Below, in pieces: positions 38,011 through 51,350 of a stretch of 64,000 nt of DNA (its first letter is position 1; every line of letters begins with the position of its first letter). The notes under the pieces were generated by a model. The model was not told the origin of the DNA. It was given only the letters and a program-made list of their open reading frames with translations, and did no database searches. The stretch lies in NCBI GenBank assembly GCA_033961575.1, contig CM066733.1, forward strand, positions 63,672,921 through 63,736,920. Reading direction: 5' to 3'. The translations under genes and the position numbers were made by a program. The DNA comes from Aselliscus stoliczkanus. Lineage: Eukaryota > Chordata > Mammalia > Chiroptera > Hipposideridae.

Positions 38011-41000
38011 TCCTGCATTTGGAGGAAGCTGTTTGTTTTAAGACTGTGTTTCCTATTAGTCAAGAAAACCAGAAGTGAGTGGGAAAGCTCGTTCAAAAAT
38101 CCAGTCTACCAAAAGGATTATGAGAGAAGGCATAGAATTTAACATTTAGTATTTAGTATGAATTGTTTTGAAACGGGAATTAACGTATGTATGAATGTGA
38201 CTGTATTTGTCTCATGAATGACAGTAACGTAACAGAAGTAGTTTAAGACAGGAAATTGTAAACCAGCCTCTCTCTGTTAAGATTGTTGACTTTGCTTGAC
38301 CCTGGTAGCAATTGAAAGGCATCACCTTAAACTAGTAGACTATATACAGTTCATTTTAAAGACCTCAGTTTTCTCAGGGAATATGTGAGGTCCATATAGC
38401 CTGATTTGAGTGCTGCTTAGGGAAAAATGGGTGGAGGATGAGGAGTGGGGAGGGGGGGAATGTGAGTCTCTTTCAATGTACCCTGCGCCCCAACTTGAGC
38501 AGGCACTCTCTGCAGACACGAGGGTCTTGGGCAGACATCACACTGTTGTCCTGTCACATTACACAGAAGCCCGCTGGCAGCACAGACAGGAAGAAGCCTT
38601 TTGTGTGCTCACTCTGGCTTTGCCCCTGTTGACTTGTTTCCTCCCATCTCTTCATGAAGTTCAATGCCATGTCCACGGCGTGCCTTGTTGTGAGTGATTC
38701 TTAGGAAAGCGGGCCCTTCTTCACACCCACACATGTTTAACCAAAGTGTTTACAGAAGGAGGCCTGTTAGGAGCAACCACCAAGTTCCTGGCATACCTTT
38801 CCCCCGCTTTTGTAAAGCCCTCTGAGCACTCTGCCGACCCCTCTTCAAACTTATTAGGAAAAGTGTCTTCACAGTCAGTCACTTTCCTCAGGTGCCTTTT
38901 TGCTAACCACCTGCCCCCTTCCTTCCTCTCTTATTTTGACCCCCAGTGTTGAGAGTTCAATTATGCAGACATGCAATTTAGCTTTACAGGCATTTGATGG
39001 AAGTATGGATACTCTTAGAGCCCATGACTCTTCACGTATCATTTTAGGAAATGTGTGGCCACTGCTTCCTTTTCCCCTTACCAGTTAGTAACTTCAGAAG
39101 CTATGGCCCAACTCAAAGAGGAGTGCTCACTCTCCTCATATTCACAGGATTAAACAAATGGTTGTCTCCATTTGGCCTGATGCAGACAACTTGAGACATG
39201 TGAACCACCCCTCCCCCAATTAGCATTTTTGAGCATCCCCTAGGTATGTTGCCTCTTGTACTTTTATGCTTTGAAGGTTTATAGAATGGAAAGCAGATAC
39301 AGCCAATCCCCAAGGAGCCTAAGCTGAAGGAACACCACCCTAGAAGAATTTATAAAGTCCACTCTGACATTGGTACTCCATGGTTCATGCCTATCTTTAC
39401 ACCTTTTTTAAAAAGAACCCACAAGTACATGCTTTGAACATTTTTGAATTGTTTTATATCTGTTAGTCTTCATTTCTCAACTGGTGTGTAAGCTTTTTCA
39501 AGGCAAGAAATGTCTTTTGTTTCTTGTGTGCCTTAGACCATCACACTGCCATGTAGGCATACGGAAGATGTTTGTCACCATAAAAATGGATAATTTGCGG
39601 ATCACCAGAACAACATGTAAAAGCTCCCTTCCTCCCCTATCAAAACAACCCAAAAAAACCCATGTTAATGACCACTGGACTTTGCAGATGAGAAAGGGAC
39701 AGCTTAATACAAGCCTTGCTCTTGACTGAGTGAGTTGGGAGAGAAACTGCAAAGCGCATGCAGGCTCTGGAATCCTAGTCTTTTCAAAATACAAGCTTTT
39801 TGATAGGAGTTTTGGTGATAGTTGGGTCTGTGACAGACTTTGCCCTAGTTGGGAAGAATGCTGAAGGGATTCCTTCTGTCAAAGAAATGGTTCCTTTTTA
39901 TTTAACCTGAAAATCTTAGTCGCTAGGTTTGGTCTCACGGAGGAAACTTGGATTTGTTCTGGAAGCACGCTGTTGTAGACCTGAGGTGTCTAGTACGTTG
40001 CCTGACCTTCTATGCCTGGTGGTAGCTCTGGACTCTCTTCTCATTCACTTCTTCGCTGGTGTTTCTTGGAGCTCTGCTCTGCCCTAGGGCTTCTGCTGCT
40101 TTCTCTTCTTTCCCATTTAGTCATTCTGATTAGTCACATCAGGCCCAGAATATAGAAAAGACCTGATTTTCTCTCTCAAGTTTCTTACAGGTCAAATTTG
40201 ATGACAACTCCTCTTTAAAAACCCCCTTTTATGTGTTAGGAAAGAAGTTTGGGGAGAAATAGGAGTGGAATCCTCTTTAAATGATCATGTGATATTTAGT
40301 TTTGCAGATTTACCAAGCACTAAAGAATAAGTGCACATAAAAAAAAATCCCCGACACCAAAGGTTTCGTTTTTTGATTGTCAGATCTATATAAAAAGTAT
40401 GATAATATTCTGAACTTCTATAATGTAACAAAAATAATGTTGATACTGTTTCCTAAAGATTACTATAAAAAATAATGAATTATAGTTTTTAAAACACCAT
40501 AAAAAATATTTAAAGTTTAATAGCAGTTTTCATTCCTTTGGAAAGTTTCTGTGAAATAGAGTTTGGTTATCCTCTGAAAAGTTGTGGGTGCCTACAGGTC
40601 ATTATAGGCCACCCAGGATGTAATATCAAGACTATGAATGACACCTCTATCCTCTGAGACACAAAAATCAAGGATATTGTTATATTTATGTTAAAGTGGT
40701 AGGACATGATACACCCCTTTTCTGCAGACTTGAAAGGTCAAATAATTTAATATAGCCCTAGATAGGGTAGAGTTGAAGGAATGGATTATAGTAGCTCTAT
40801 GGGACCTGAGGTTGAGATCAAGTCAGTTTCTTGGTTGTGAATAGTTAATTAGTAGGTTTTTCTTAGAGCTGGGCCCTGTACCCTTTCCTGTTTGTAACCT
40901 TAGGATTGATTTGTGAGGCCTAAAAAACATCTGTCACCTGCTGTGACTCATCCATGTTAAAGAGTGAATCTCAGAAGTCTCAGGTTTCTTCAGGAAGTTG

Positions 41001-41151
41001 AGTTTAGAAATTGTTTATGAGATTAGATTAAGGTGACTTTTCTCTATTGTAAGCATTAATAATTGTCCTCAACAAAGCAAATATGCTGTAATTGTGTATG
41101 TATGATAGGATTGTTTTCTCTTGGTGATTGGGCATTTAGGCAATAAAAATA

Positions 41152-41231
41152 TTGGGTTGTTGGAAAAGTCATGATGCATTTTTGCAATGAAAAACATCGA
41201 AAAAATACGTCATGACTTTTCCACAGCCCAA
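41152..41231. mobile_element. 80-bp mariner-type MITE
   Basis: Exactly 80 bp between TA dinucleotides (41150-41151 and 41232-41233). It is almost entirely a hairpin: ttgggttgttggaaaagtca at the left is matched by the reverse complement of tgacttttccacagcccaa at the right, with pairing for about 35 bp. Size and design equal those of the MADE1 type of mariner MITE, but the terminal sequence differs from human MADE1. Confidence 0.88.
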
Positions 41232-41524
41232 TATTTTGTAGCTATTTTTCTCCACTAAAATTTTGAAAAAAGTTAAAGTGTACAGTATTAGAAAATACAC
41301 CAAAACAGGTTAGGATTCCTTAGTCTGGAAGAAACCAAGACTAAGAAGGAACATGGTTAAAGTTCAATGCTCGTAAAGGGTATTGACATGATCCACACTG
41401 ATATGTTCTCCAAATACTGGACTTCACAATGACAGGAAGCTTTCCAAAAATTGTCCTGCACTAAAGTAAGAGTTTACAGGCTGGGAACATAAATAGAGAA
41501 TGAAGGTCCAGTACAGGTAGAGGT

Positions 41525-41720
41525 TTTAACAGGGGAAACTTTTACTGGGTTCTTTCTGTGTGCTAAATTCTTTACTACATTATCTCATTTAATCTTCATA
41601 ATAGATTTAATGAGGAGGTCTTCCTATTTATCCCCATTATACAGATTAGGAAACTTGAAGCTCACATAGATTATATAATTTGTCTGAAATGGTGGCGCTG
41701 GGATTGATGATGGCTCCTGT
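41525..41720 (+). repeat. MIR SINE
   Basis: 'ttctttctgtgtgctaaatt', 'tatctcatttaatcttcata' and 'ccccattatacagattagga' follow MIR. Confidence 0.85.
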
Positions 41721-41784
41721 ACAGGATATGGGGGAAGTCCTGGGGTGTTTGGAGACCATTACTTGTTTTTTAAGATTGCTGTCC

Positions 41785-41960
41785 CACATAGGGAATATAG
41801 TCAATAATATCGTAATGACTCTGTATGGTGTCAGATGGGCACTAGACTTATTGGGGTGATCACTTAGTAAGTTATATAAATGTCTAATCACTATGCTATA
41901 CACCTGAAACTAATATAATATTGTATGTCAATTGTAATTAAAAGATAAGAAAAATTTTTA
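41785..41960 (+). repeat. L1 LINE 3' UTR end
   Basis: 'ggaatatagtcaataatatc', 'ggcactagacttattggggt' and 'ctgaaactaatataatattg', then an A-rich end. A short flanking tttttaaga occurs on both sides. Confidence 0.85.
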
Positions 41961-42399
41961 AGAAGATTGCCATTCCTTTTAAAAGTACTTACACTAGATC
42001 TAGTGAACCCCATATGGCCATTCTTGTGTCTTATTTTTCTTTAATAGCTCTCTCCCCCTAATTAGCTCATTATCATAGAATCTTAGGATGGTGACTTTGA
42101 AAGAGGTTGGCTGGACTTAGGCTGTCCTCTGAGTGACACAGAAACAGAGAGATCTTCTCACTTATCTAGGGAGAGTGAGAAGTTATTTTTGCTAATCTTG
42201 GATACCTTCAGGAAGGACCTCCACTAAAAGCAAAACTATCCTTTAATAGACTGTTCTAGTATGTTCTGGCAGTTAGGAAGTTTACGTAAAAGCTAAAACT
42301 TCACTTTTACAGCCTGAGGGGAAGTTAGAGAATGACTGCTACTTCACTGTGAAATTCCACTATTCACTCAAGCCACCCTGTAAAGTCCATTCAGTGGTT

Positions 42400-43140
42400 G
42401 TTTACTGAGCACCTACTGTGTGCCAGGCATCATGTTGAACTGTGCTGACTGTGATCTTGGAAATCTTCAAGAATACCACTAGACAACTCAGCCACCCTGA
42501 GTAATTTAGAGTCAGAGTTTTAATTATATGAGTAAGAACGATGACTTGCACTCATTGTATATTATTCAATCCTTACACAATTCTCTGAGATAGTGTTATC
42601 ACACCCATTTTGCAGATGAGTAAATTAAAGCTCACAGCAGGGCCTTGATGATATGAGCTCTTAAAGAGAATAAGTATTAATGTAATACTTTACAGCTATC
42701 CAAATGCTTTTACTTATGTTATCTCACCTAACCGTGTAAACAGAAATGATAGTAGTTATTAATTATATTCATTTCACAGATAGCAGTAATCGCTTCTATT
42801 TCTTATATACTTAATATTTCCAAGAGGGCCAGATAACTTACCAGTGAGGCCCAGTTCATGGAATGCTCACAACGACCCTGATAAGTATCATTGTTCCCAT
42901 TTTACAGATGAGCCATTGAGGCCTCAGAAGTTTAAGTGACTTGGTTGGCACAGTGGAGAGCTGTGATTCAAGCCCAGCCAAGTACCCATGACTAGTTTGC
43001 TGTGTTCACTTGACCATGCTATGCTGCCCCATTTTCAGATGAGGAAACTAAGGTTCAGAGAGTTAGCGAACACAGCAGAGGTCAGACAGCAGAGCTGGGC
43101 TCCAGCTCAGACCCTCTCATTGGAAAACCAGCCCACTTGT
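42400..43140 (+). repeat. Cluster of MIR-type SINEs
   Basis: At least three separate MIR cores can be seen, each around the motif 'tt(t/g)cagatgag': 42607-42625, about 42900-42915 and about 43033-43045, with further MIR-like text at 42400-42450 and 42690-42790. Several same-strand copies next to each other suggest repeated insertion or local duplication in old sequence. Confidence 0.75.
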
Positions 43141-44251
43141 TCCCTCCCTTGAGCTCTCTCTCTGCACAAGGAGAACTGAAAGGCTGTATCTTACATCCAA
43201 GTTAAGTTCCCTCATTCCTTTGTGATATACTTAATTTTAATAATTTTAGTTCTTCTTGATATTTCTTTGTATTTTTTTTCCCATTTTGGGGCAGGGATCC
43301 CTCTATACTCTTGGTAGCAACATGTTACAATGGAGGGATGGACATACAAGCTAAAGTACTTGCTCAGGAAGTCATCTGGTCAAGTTAGATCAGAACTCAA
43401 AGCCAAATATGAGTCCCGTGCTCCCCTCTCAGCTCTGTGGCTCTTGTCCTTTTGCTCTATTGAAAATGTTGCTTGAAAGAAGGCCTTTCCTTTACGAGAT
43501 TGCTTCTGGTGCTGTTAGGAATGCCCCTGCCCCCCAACACACACACACATACTTTTTTTTTCCCATCTGAAGATCATTTACTATTTCAATAGTGAACTAT
43601 ATTAATGGTTAAAGCAAGGAAGTCAGTATCAGATATGTAACAAGGACCACTCACTCAGATTTGAACTGTTGCCAATCTATACAATCTCAGCCTTGAACAA
43701 TTTAAAGTACAAAAGTTCATTACGTTAATGACCAAGTACCCTTTATATTTCTGAAGGGAAAGTTTATGGGAACCCTTGACAGTGCTATACTTTGATTCAT
43801 GTGGCAAACTCAGGTGAATGTTCCTTCCAGTTGAATTGGATGAAATTTTTCTATGTATTTGTTGATACAGTAAACATCAGATAAATATCCAGATGTATTT
43901 AATTATTTTGACTCAAGAAAAGTATGTCCTATTTAGACAGCCTTTAAATAAATTGTGTCTGAATTGAACCAATAAACAAGAATAGCTGAAACTAAATGGC
44001 TTTGACGGTATAGGAAAACTGGGAGGCTCTAAAAGAGGAATCATCTCAGAAAAACCCATGTCTTAGTATTTTCATTTTTATTTTTAGAGATAAACCTGAA
44101 TTGACTGTTCAAATATATTAATAGTTTTTGAAAATTAAGCTTTTTATATTCAGAGGCTGATAGGTGAAAGAATACTTTTAGACCTATTACAAAGTACTAA
44201 CTCCAATTCAGATGTGTTTTAACCACGGTAGTACCCCTGTGTCACCAAGAG

Positions 44252-44252
<1 letters not shown>

Positions 44253-44282
<30 letters not shown>

Positions 44283-44297
44283 GTGTGTGTGTGTGTT
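44253..44297. repeat. (GT)n microsatellite
   Basis: GT units with one TT interruption. Confidence 0.98.
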
Positions 44298-44304
44298 AAA
44301 GAGA

Positions 44305-44520
44305 AGAATTAATATCTACTGAGTGCCTCCTATGCTAGTCCTCTTTTCATAGTTTCCTCATGTATTTCTCACATCCGTGTGAACTCAGTATTGTTACTCC
44401 CTTTTACACATGAGGAAACTGAGGCTCAGAGTCACTGACTAACCTGAGATCACACAGGTAGCAAGTAGAAGTCTCAGAGCTTGAACCTAATTCTGAACAT
44501 TCCAAAGTCCATGGACATTC
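44305..44520 (+). repeat. MIR SINE
   Basis: 'ctactgagtgcctcctatgc', 'cttttacacatgaggaaact', 'gaggctcagagtcactgact' and 'gatcacacaggtagcaagta': a well-preserved MIR. Confidence 0.92.
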
Positions 44521-45664
44521 TTACGATTGGCCTAGTATATTAGAATTTTAAAAATTAACCAAAAATTTTAAATCAGCAAAAAAGAAAAAAAAAAGTCAAA
44601 AGAAATTTGCTTATGATTGTTTGCTTAGTCCTCAAGTAAGAACAAAACCGTGTGAAATACATACTTTTTTGTCCTGGAAACATTTGTCAAATTTACCTTT
44701 TTTCCTTACATAGACTGAGGCTCTTTTGATGAATCTGCTGGCCTTGGTTTGAGCTGGTGCCCCCAAGAAAGTCTTAGAGATGCATTGGGAGATGCTGCTG
44801 ACGCTCAGCATTAACCCTAACAAGCTGGCTGCCATTGTTTTTGTTATTACAGTGACTGTAGGTGACACCGGGCCACCTTCCAAACATGTGGCATCTTTTA
44901 AACAGATTCCTAAAGGATTAAAGATATTTCCCTGTTTTCCTGTTTTGGGTCATTTTCTTACTGTCTGGATGGTGATGAAACCTTTCAATTCTTCATGGTA
45001 GTTGACTTTGAAATTACGTTTTGTCTTTTCTTAAAGGTTATTTTCCGGAGTAACTTTACCAGGAAAATAATATAACCAGTTCCCCTCTATTCTATTCCCT
45101 CTGTTCTCACCTCTACCCTCATCCTCCTAACCTCCATGCTAGAAAGTGCCATCCCATTGACCTGCCTGGAAAGAAAATGAACCATGCTAAAATCATGGAA
45201 TCATGCACTTGAAAAATCAAAAAGCAAGTCTGAAAGGTAGTAGCTGGATATACAGCAGTAAAAGGCACCCATTCACCTGTTCTTACACCATGCATATTGT
45301 TCAAAAATTTGTTTAACTTAAATAAAAAAAAAAGACTGTCATGCATGTTCATTGGAGTACTATTAGAAAATAAATACAACAGAATTCAGCTTTGTAAAGA
45401 TAACGGAAGCAGATTGTTTTCTAAATGACTATTAGACTTTCCAAATAGAAATATTTATGTGAAAGAGAGACCAATAGTCCTACACGTGATCCATTTTGTT
45501 ACTTCCATGGAGACTTGGAGTCTAGAAATCAGTGTGTGCTGTCCAGGCCCCGAGAGGGTGGGGTTGTAGGAAATAAATAGATCTTGTGTATTCTCCTTTT
45601 CCCCACCGACTGCTTTAGCCTTTCTAAGTAGGGGTTGCATGTTCTATGGCCACAGCAGCTGGTA

Positions 45665-45958
<294 letters not shown>

Positions 45959-48484
45959 TAGAAGAAACACGTGGGCAAAGGGTTTGGACAAAGGGTAAAC
46001 CAGATCTTCCGAATTATGGGGCTATCACATACTCTTAGCATTGTAAGTCAAGAGACTGAAAATCCACCAGAGGTGGCATAATTTTCTTAACATGATATTT
46101 GCTGCCCACCCCCAGTTAGTCTTGCTGAGTTGTATCCCCAAGAATGGGCACTGTCTTGTGACTAGGGCCTTCTCCTGAGGGTCTTAGACCAGGCCTTCCT
46201 CTGCTTGTGTTCCTTTCCTTTCCTAACATCTGCCTGTAAACCAGATTACAGAGTCATGGCATGACCCTCCATTTGTAAAGGCTTTTAAATCCCAGGAGTC
46301 CAAGCGAACCAGTTTCAAGAGAGAGCACCTGCAAACTTAAGATCCTTATCAGAAAGCAGTTATTTGAAGTGCAGTGAGGCCTGGAAGGCAATGTGTGGCT
46401 TCTGAGCAGCCTTTCTATGAATCGTACAGCACACTGCTCTCGCCCCCAGTGTGGCGGCCTCCGGGGCCACACATCCACTATTCCAAAGGCACCACGAAAA
46501 TCTGTGGCTTATGGCGGAAGGGCATATGTCAACACCCTGACCACCTTTCTCTCATGGAGAATTCCCAACAGCGAGCCAGAAAGTGCCCACGAAGACCTCA
46601 GACTGACAAGTCGAGCTAAAGGCTCTTGGCCCACCATATGAGTCCTGTGACTAAGGAAAAGTACCTCTCTCAGCTCACCCCCAAAGTCCATCCCTCCCCC
46701 AGAAATAAAGAAGTAGACCCACAGAGGCACACACAGTTGGATCCCATATTTGTCAGACACTCTTCTCAGCGTTCGGGCTCCCTGCACCTGTTTGACTCCT
46801 GGCCAGGTTAATGCCTTTCTTTCTTTCTCTTTGTGTTTCTGTCTCTGTCTCTCTCCCTCTCTCATTTCCTGCAAAGCTCGAAGCCGTTACTCCCTCCGCT
46901 GAGTTGCATCACTGACAAGCTGAAGCTCCACCAGCAGGCTTGCAGGGTTTGATTAGCTCAGACTCCTTTATTTCTGTCACCTTGGGAGGAGGGAAGGCTT
47001 TGTTTCTCCAGCAAATAGCAGGAAGGGGCTCTCTGGTCCTAGTGCCCTCACATTTCCTGCAGCAGATGGACTCCGGTAGGGGTGAGTAGGGAAAGAAGAG
47101 GGGTGGCGGGAGAACCGCAAGAGTCTCTGGGAAACCATGTTACCACTTTTCATTATGACTGCTCTTTTCATGAATCACGTGCTATTTATTGGGGAATTCG
47201 TGCAGAGCATAGAATTTCAGTTATGCTTCCCCTTGGCTGGAATTATTATTTCCTTTAGGCAAATACCAATTAAAGACACAGGAAAGGGGTGTGTGTAAGG
47301 CACAGGGGGATCCTAGGGGCCGATGTGGAATCAAAGACATAGTGTTGGATGGTATGGAGTGAGCCCTGGTCCTTCCTTCTGTATTTTATACTGAGGCTGT
47401 TTTGCTTTACGTAGGCCCAGCCTGTCACCCTGTCAGGGCAGATGTGTGCCAGCCTGCTTCTGTTTAGGGTCCTCTGGGGCTTCCATCTGTCCAACCTTCT
47501 GTGGCTGAAGCAGATTTTACTATCTGTCCTCTGGCAGGACCTAGAGGAAGAAAACCTCAGGGAGTGCTTGTAGCTTTAGAGACACTTATCTACAGCACTT
47601 TCTTACCGAGATGTGGTCATATATGAATTGAATGGGAAAGTCATTGAAAATAACACGGAAAAAATGCTGCATAAATGGCAGTCATTATTGTTTATCATCT
47701 AATGCGTAATATAACATGTTTCAGTGTATTTACTACTCATTACTTAAAATAGTTCCATAAACAGAGGAGGTAGTAGGAGCAAAAACTGGTTAATGACCCA
47801 ACCGTATATTGATCTGAGGCCAAAGGTAGGAATGAGCCTCCGCTTTTGAACTAGTTTAAAGCTGTTTAGTCCAGTTTTTTTCTCCTGCCCCAAACATTTC
47901 TATGAGTTGTTACTGGCAAAGGAACACGGTACCAGGGTGGAAGGTTCTGTATAAACATGAAAGTGAGGAGAACAGAAAATCCCTTTTGTCAGCATGTAGG
48001 GAAACAGGAAGAAAGAACTAGATGAGGACTGCCAGGGAACTGGAGGAACCCTGATTTACCTGACCTTGCTGTAGGGTGTGGGGCTGTGCCCGCAGCCCAG
48101 AGTGCTGCCTGATGGATTCAGGGACCAAGCTAGCTGGAGTGAGCACCATTTTCTCTTCCCTGGGGACCAGTCCTAGGAAGCTCCTTGGAGCGAAGCCTGT
48201 CTCATCAGTTGTGAGGTGCCAAGTTGCATAGTTTCTGACTTGTTATTATTCCCCTCACTTTCTGTAGCTGTCCCTAAGATCCAGGATGCTTTTTCTCTGT
48301 AGCATGGACAGCTAAAGCATTAACCTTCATCTCCATCTTCAAGCAGTCCTATGTTTACTTTTTTCTGGTGCTTTCCAGAACAGTTCATGTTTCTGTGTAA
48401 TCAGTTCTCATCTCCCTATATGAACGGACACACAAAATGTTCTCATCTGATCACGGGTGAGAAAAAATAAAATTCCTTACTTAT

Positions 48485-48960
48485 ATCCGCTAGGATTGGA
48501 GATTCAGACCTAAGTTTGAATCCCAGCTCATACACACATCAGGCAAATTTCTTACTTCTCTGAAACTCAGTTTTATTTTTTGTAAGATAAGGATGTAGTG
48601 TTTTTCTCTCTAGGGTTACTGTGAGGATTAAATGAGATGTTTGATGGACACACATTATGTGCTAAGCAGATTGTAGCTCATTTATGAAGCTAAAACTTTT
48701 ATAAAAATTGTATATCTGTGTGTAATTTGCAGGCAAACCCTGGATTACATTAATCAAGTGGATAAAAATCTAAACTTTCAAGGGGTATTGTTTGCTTTAT
48801 AAATGGATCACCCTAGAGCATATTTAAAATAAAAACCCTTGAAACATTTAAATGAGTTAATAATCATATGTACTCATAAAGCACTTAATATGGTGCCTAG
48901 CACACAGAAATATTCAATCATTGTTTGCCATTATTATCATTATCATTCTATAGATTTATA
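48485..48960 (-). repeat. MIR SINEs, antisense
   Basis: 'agtttgaatcccagctcata', 'ttctctgaaactcagtttta' and 'gttactgtgaggattaaatg' give one MIR to about 48690. A second tail fragment with 'aaagcacttaatatggtgcc' follows at 48870-48960. Confidence 0.85.
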
Positions 48961-49706
48961 ATTAATATTTTTAGGGCTAAAAGCAATTGGGAGCCATTCA
49001 CATAAAGTTAATGAAGCATGAAAAGAAAATAACTATTCAATTTTAATGTTGAAAAATAGGGAATGTTGAGTTACATTTAACATGTAAGTAGGCATGATAG
49101 TGTTCTTTTCCAAGGGATCACATGAATAAAAGCAATGTGAAAGATCTTTCAGAAAGAAATGTTCATAAAGAAATTCCATTTCATCCTAAAAGACCATGTC
49201 AGAGGCCATGATTAATCTGTTTAAAGACCTTCAGATAATCCAATTTTACAGCTTCCTTTGTTGGTATCCTTTCTTCTAAGGTTTTTAAGTGTGGCTATAA
49301 ATGCTAAAACTTAATGAATTACAATAATGAAAATGCTGTTATATTGTATAATTCCCATATCCTTCCTCAAATCCTTGTGGAAGCAAGGCGTAAATAAAAT
49401 AATACACTAAAGGTATCTTACCCACGATTCCTACTTTACTGCAGAGAAAGCTACAAAACCAGGTGTCTTGAAGTTCATAGGCGAAATACAAAGATTCAGA
49501 AAATAGTCCCTTAACCTTGAATAGCCTTAAATATTATAATAAGAACAATAGCTACAGTTACTATTTATGACTGGTCAATAAATTATTGTCATGCAATTGA
49601 CTAATAGGGTCTGTCTTATTATAATGGGTTTAGTTTGTATTCAGCTGAATTATAAAAATCAAACAGTACTTTCAGGGACCAGCCGATAGCCATGACAATG
49701 CAGAAG

Positions 49707-49750
49707 AACCCCTGTAGGGGTTGGCACCACACTTACTGTGATAAGTGTGG
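49707..49750. other. Two adjacent short inverted repeats
   Basis: aacccct-gt-aggggtt (49707-49722) is followed closely by ccacactta-ctgtga-taagtgtgg (49727-49735 with 49742-49750), giving perfect 7-bp and 9-bp arms. The surrounding sequence is not a repeat I recognise. It could be part of a decayed DNA transposon. Confidence 0.6.
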
Positions 49751-50929
49751 CCTTATTCCATAATAACCTGTATTTAAGTAGCACCCCGTTACCCCTAGTG
49801 ATTTTATGCATTATCTCACTTCATATGATCTTAAAAGAATATTCACTGTAGAGAGGTTGCTAAAGTTATTTTTCAACGATTCTGTTGAAGAACCAGGTGA
49901 GGCAAGGTGAGTGCCAGTAAATCTGACAATGATCTAAACCACTGCGTGCCTTTATCATCGTAATAACGTTATCACCCATGGCCTTTTTGATGTTCAAAGC
50001 ATTTGTGAGGCTTGACACAAAGATTATAATTATTTTTTTGGAGGTCATTACAAAATACTGTGTAGATGAATACTGATTGACTTTCAAAATGCCTTTGTGT
50101 AATTATCCTACTCTGAAAAGAAGCACAACTGTTTATTGAGTCTGATTCTCTGTCTTATGGGTCAGATTATGAGCTGTTGTTAGGCCTCTGAAAGGAGAGC
50201 CTGCCTAAGTTCGTCACCACCAGTAACTCCTCCCCTGTCCCACCCATCAGAGGGAAGCAGCTCGGAGGAACCTAAGTGTGTACCACTTTTTGGCACCCAC
50301 GAGCTGGAATGGATTTCCACAGGCCTTTTTCTGTGGCTCTGGTCACTGTGCCCATGGCCCCCTCTGGCTGCTTTCTGGAGGACTCACAGAGCCTTAGGAG
50401 ACATGAATTAGAGATACAGGAGGGTCATACGTGTTGTCTGCCTCACTTACTCCCAGAGAGGCCAGCATGCACAACGCACATGGATGATTTTTCACTGCAT
50501 TTGTAAGATTGTTTTTCTCTCTCTTTTTTTTACATGAGACAGAGGTAAGAACTGTAAACTTTTTTGCAGTTTTTTTTTCCTGTTTAAGCAGATAGTCTTG
50601 AATTTCTTTTTTCAAACTATTTAAATATCAAAAATTTCCACTTAATCAGCTGCACAGGGCTATGAAAGATGTCTCCATTTTGATGACTCTTACTCGCCAA
50701 ACTATAATATTTCCAAAGGTCAGCAGAATAGGTGTTCGCCTAATAAATAAAGTTACTAAAAAGTATTTTATTACAACCACAAAATCTAGAAATGGCCAGT
50801 GGAAAAACCCCATTTGATCATTCAAGGTATATTGAGAGGATTGTTTCATGTCTTTTCAAACCCAGCAGCACTTGATGCAATTCATGTTTAAAAGTCCCTG
50901 ATAACTGAGTTTTTATCAAGTCCTGAGAC

Positions 50930-51350
50930 AAGGTTTGAAACAAGCAGCTTCAGTAATGAGCTGCGTATATGTGGACGTTTATTTTAGCAGGGCCACTCTT
51001 AACTCATAGGAGGGAGTGACGCCTTTAAGAGAGGTTAAAAGGAAAACTTCAGCAATTAATACTAATAAAGCAGAAAGTTCAAGCCAGTATAATAAAACAG
51101 TAGAACATCCACTTTTTACTGCAGTACCGTTCCTTTATTAAGAGCCACCTGTTTGATAGACATGCCTTTGCCACAGCAGCCACGGGCAAGTGATTAAGTT
51201 TAATAGGAGCCACTCTTATTTTGAAGGAGTTCTCTGTTTAAAGCCACAGAGGGGAAAGATATTAAATTTAATGGACCCTAAACAAAGGCAAGCCCTGTGC
51301 TACCGATCCAATGTTGAATATTCTTCTGTATTATATCAACTGTGATTTGT
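50930..51350. promoter_or_regulatory. Repeat-free block, candidate enhancer
   Basis: This stretch without recognisable repeats has gccactctta twice (50992-51001 and 51209-51218), an E-box CACCTG (51146-51151) and many ttaat/taaag motifs. It looks like conserved noncoding sequence, but that is a judgement by eye. Confidence 0.22.

Noticed and set aside
46374..46641. Two overlapping + strand frames of about 80 codons after the 162-nt exon
   Set aside because: No homology recognised, no convincing splice borders, and three frames open in a GC-rich patch.
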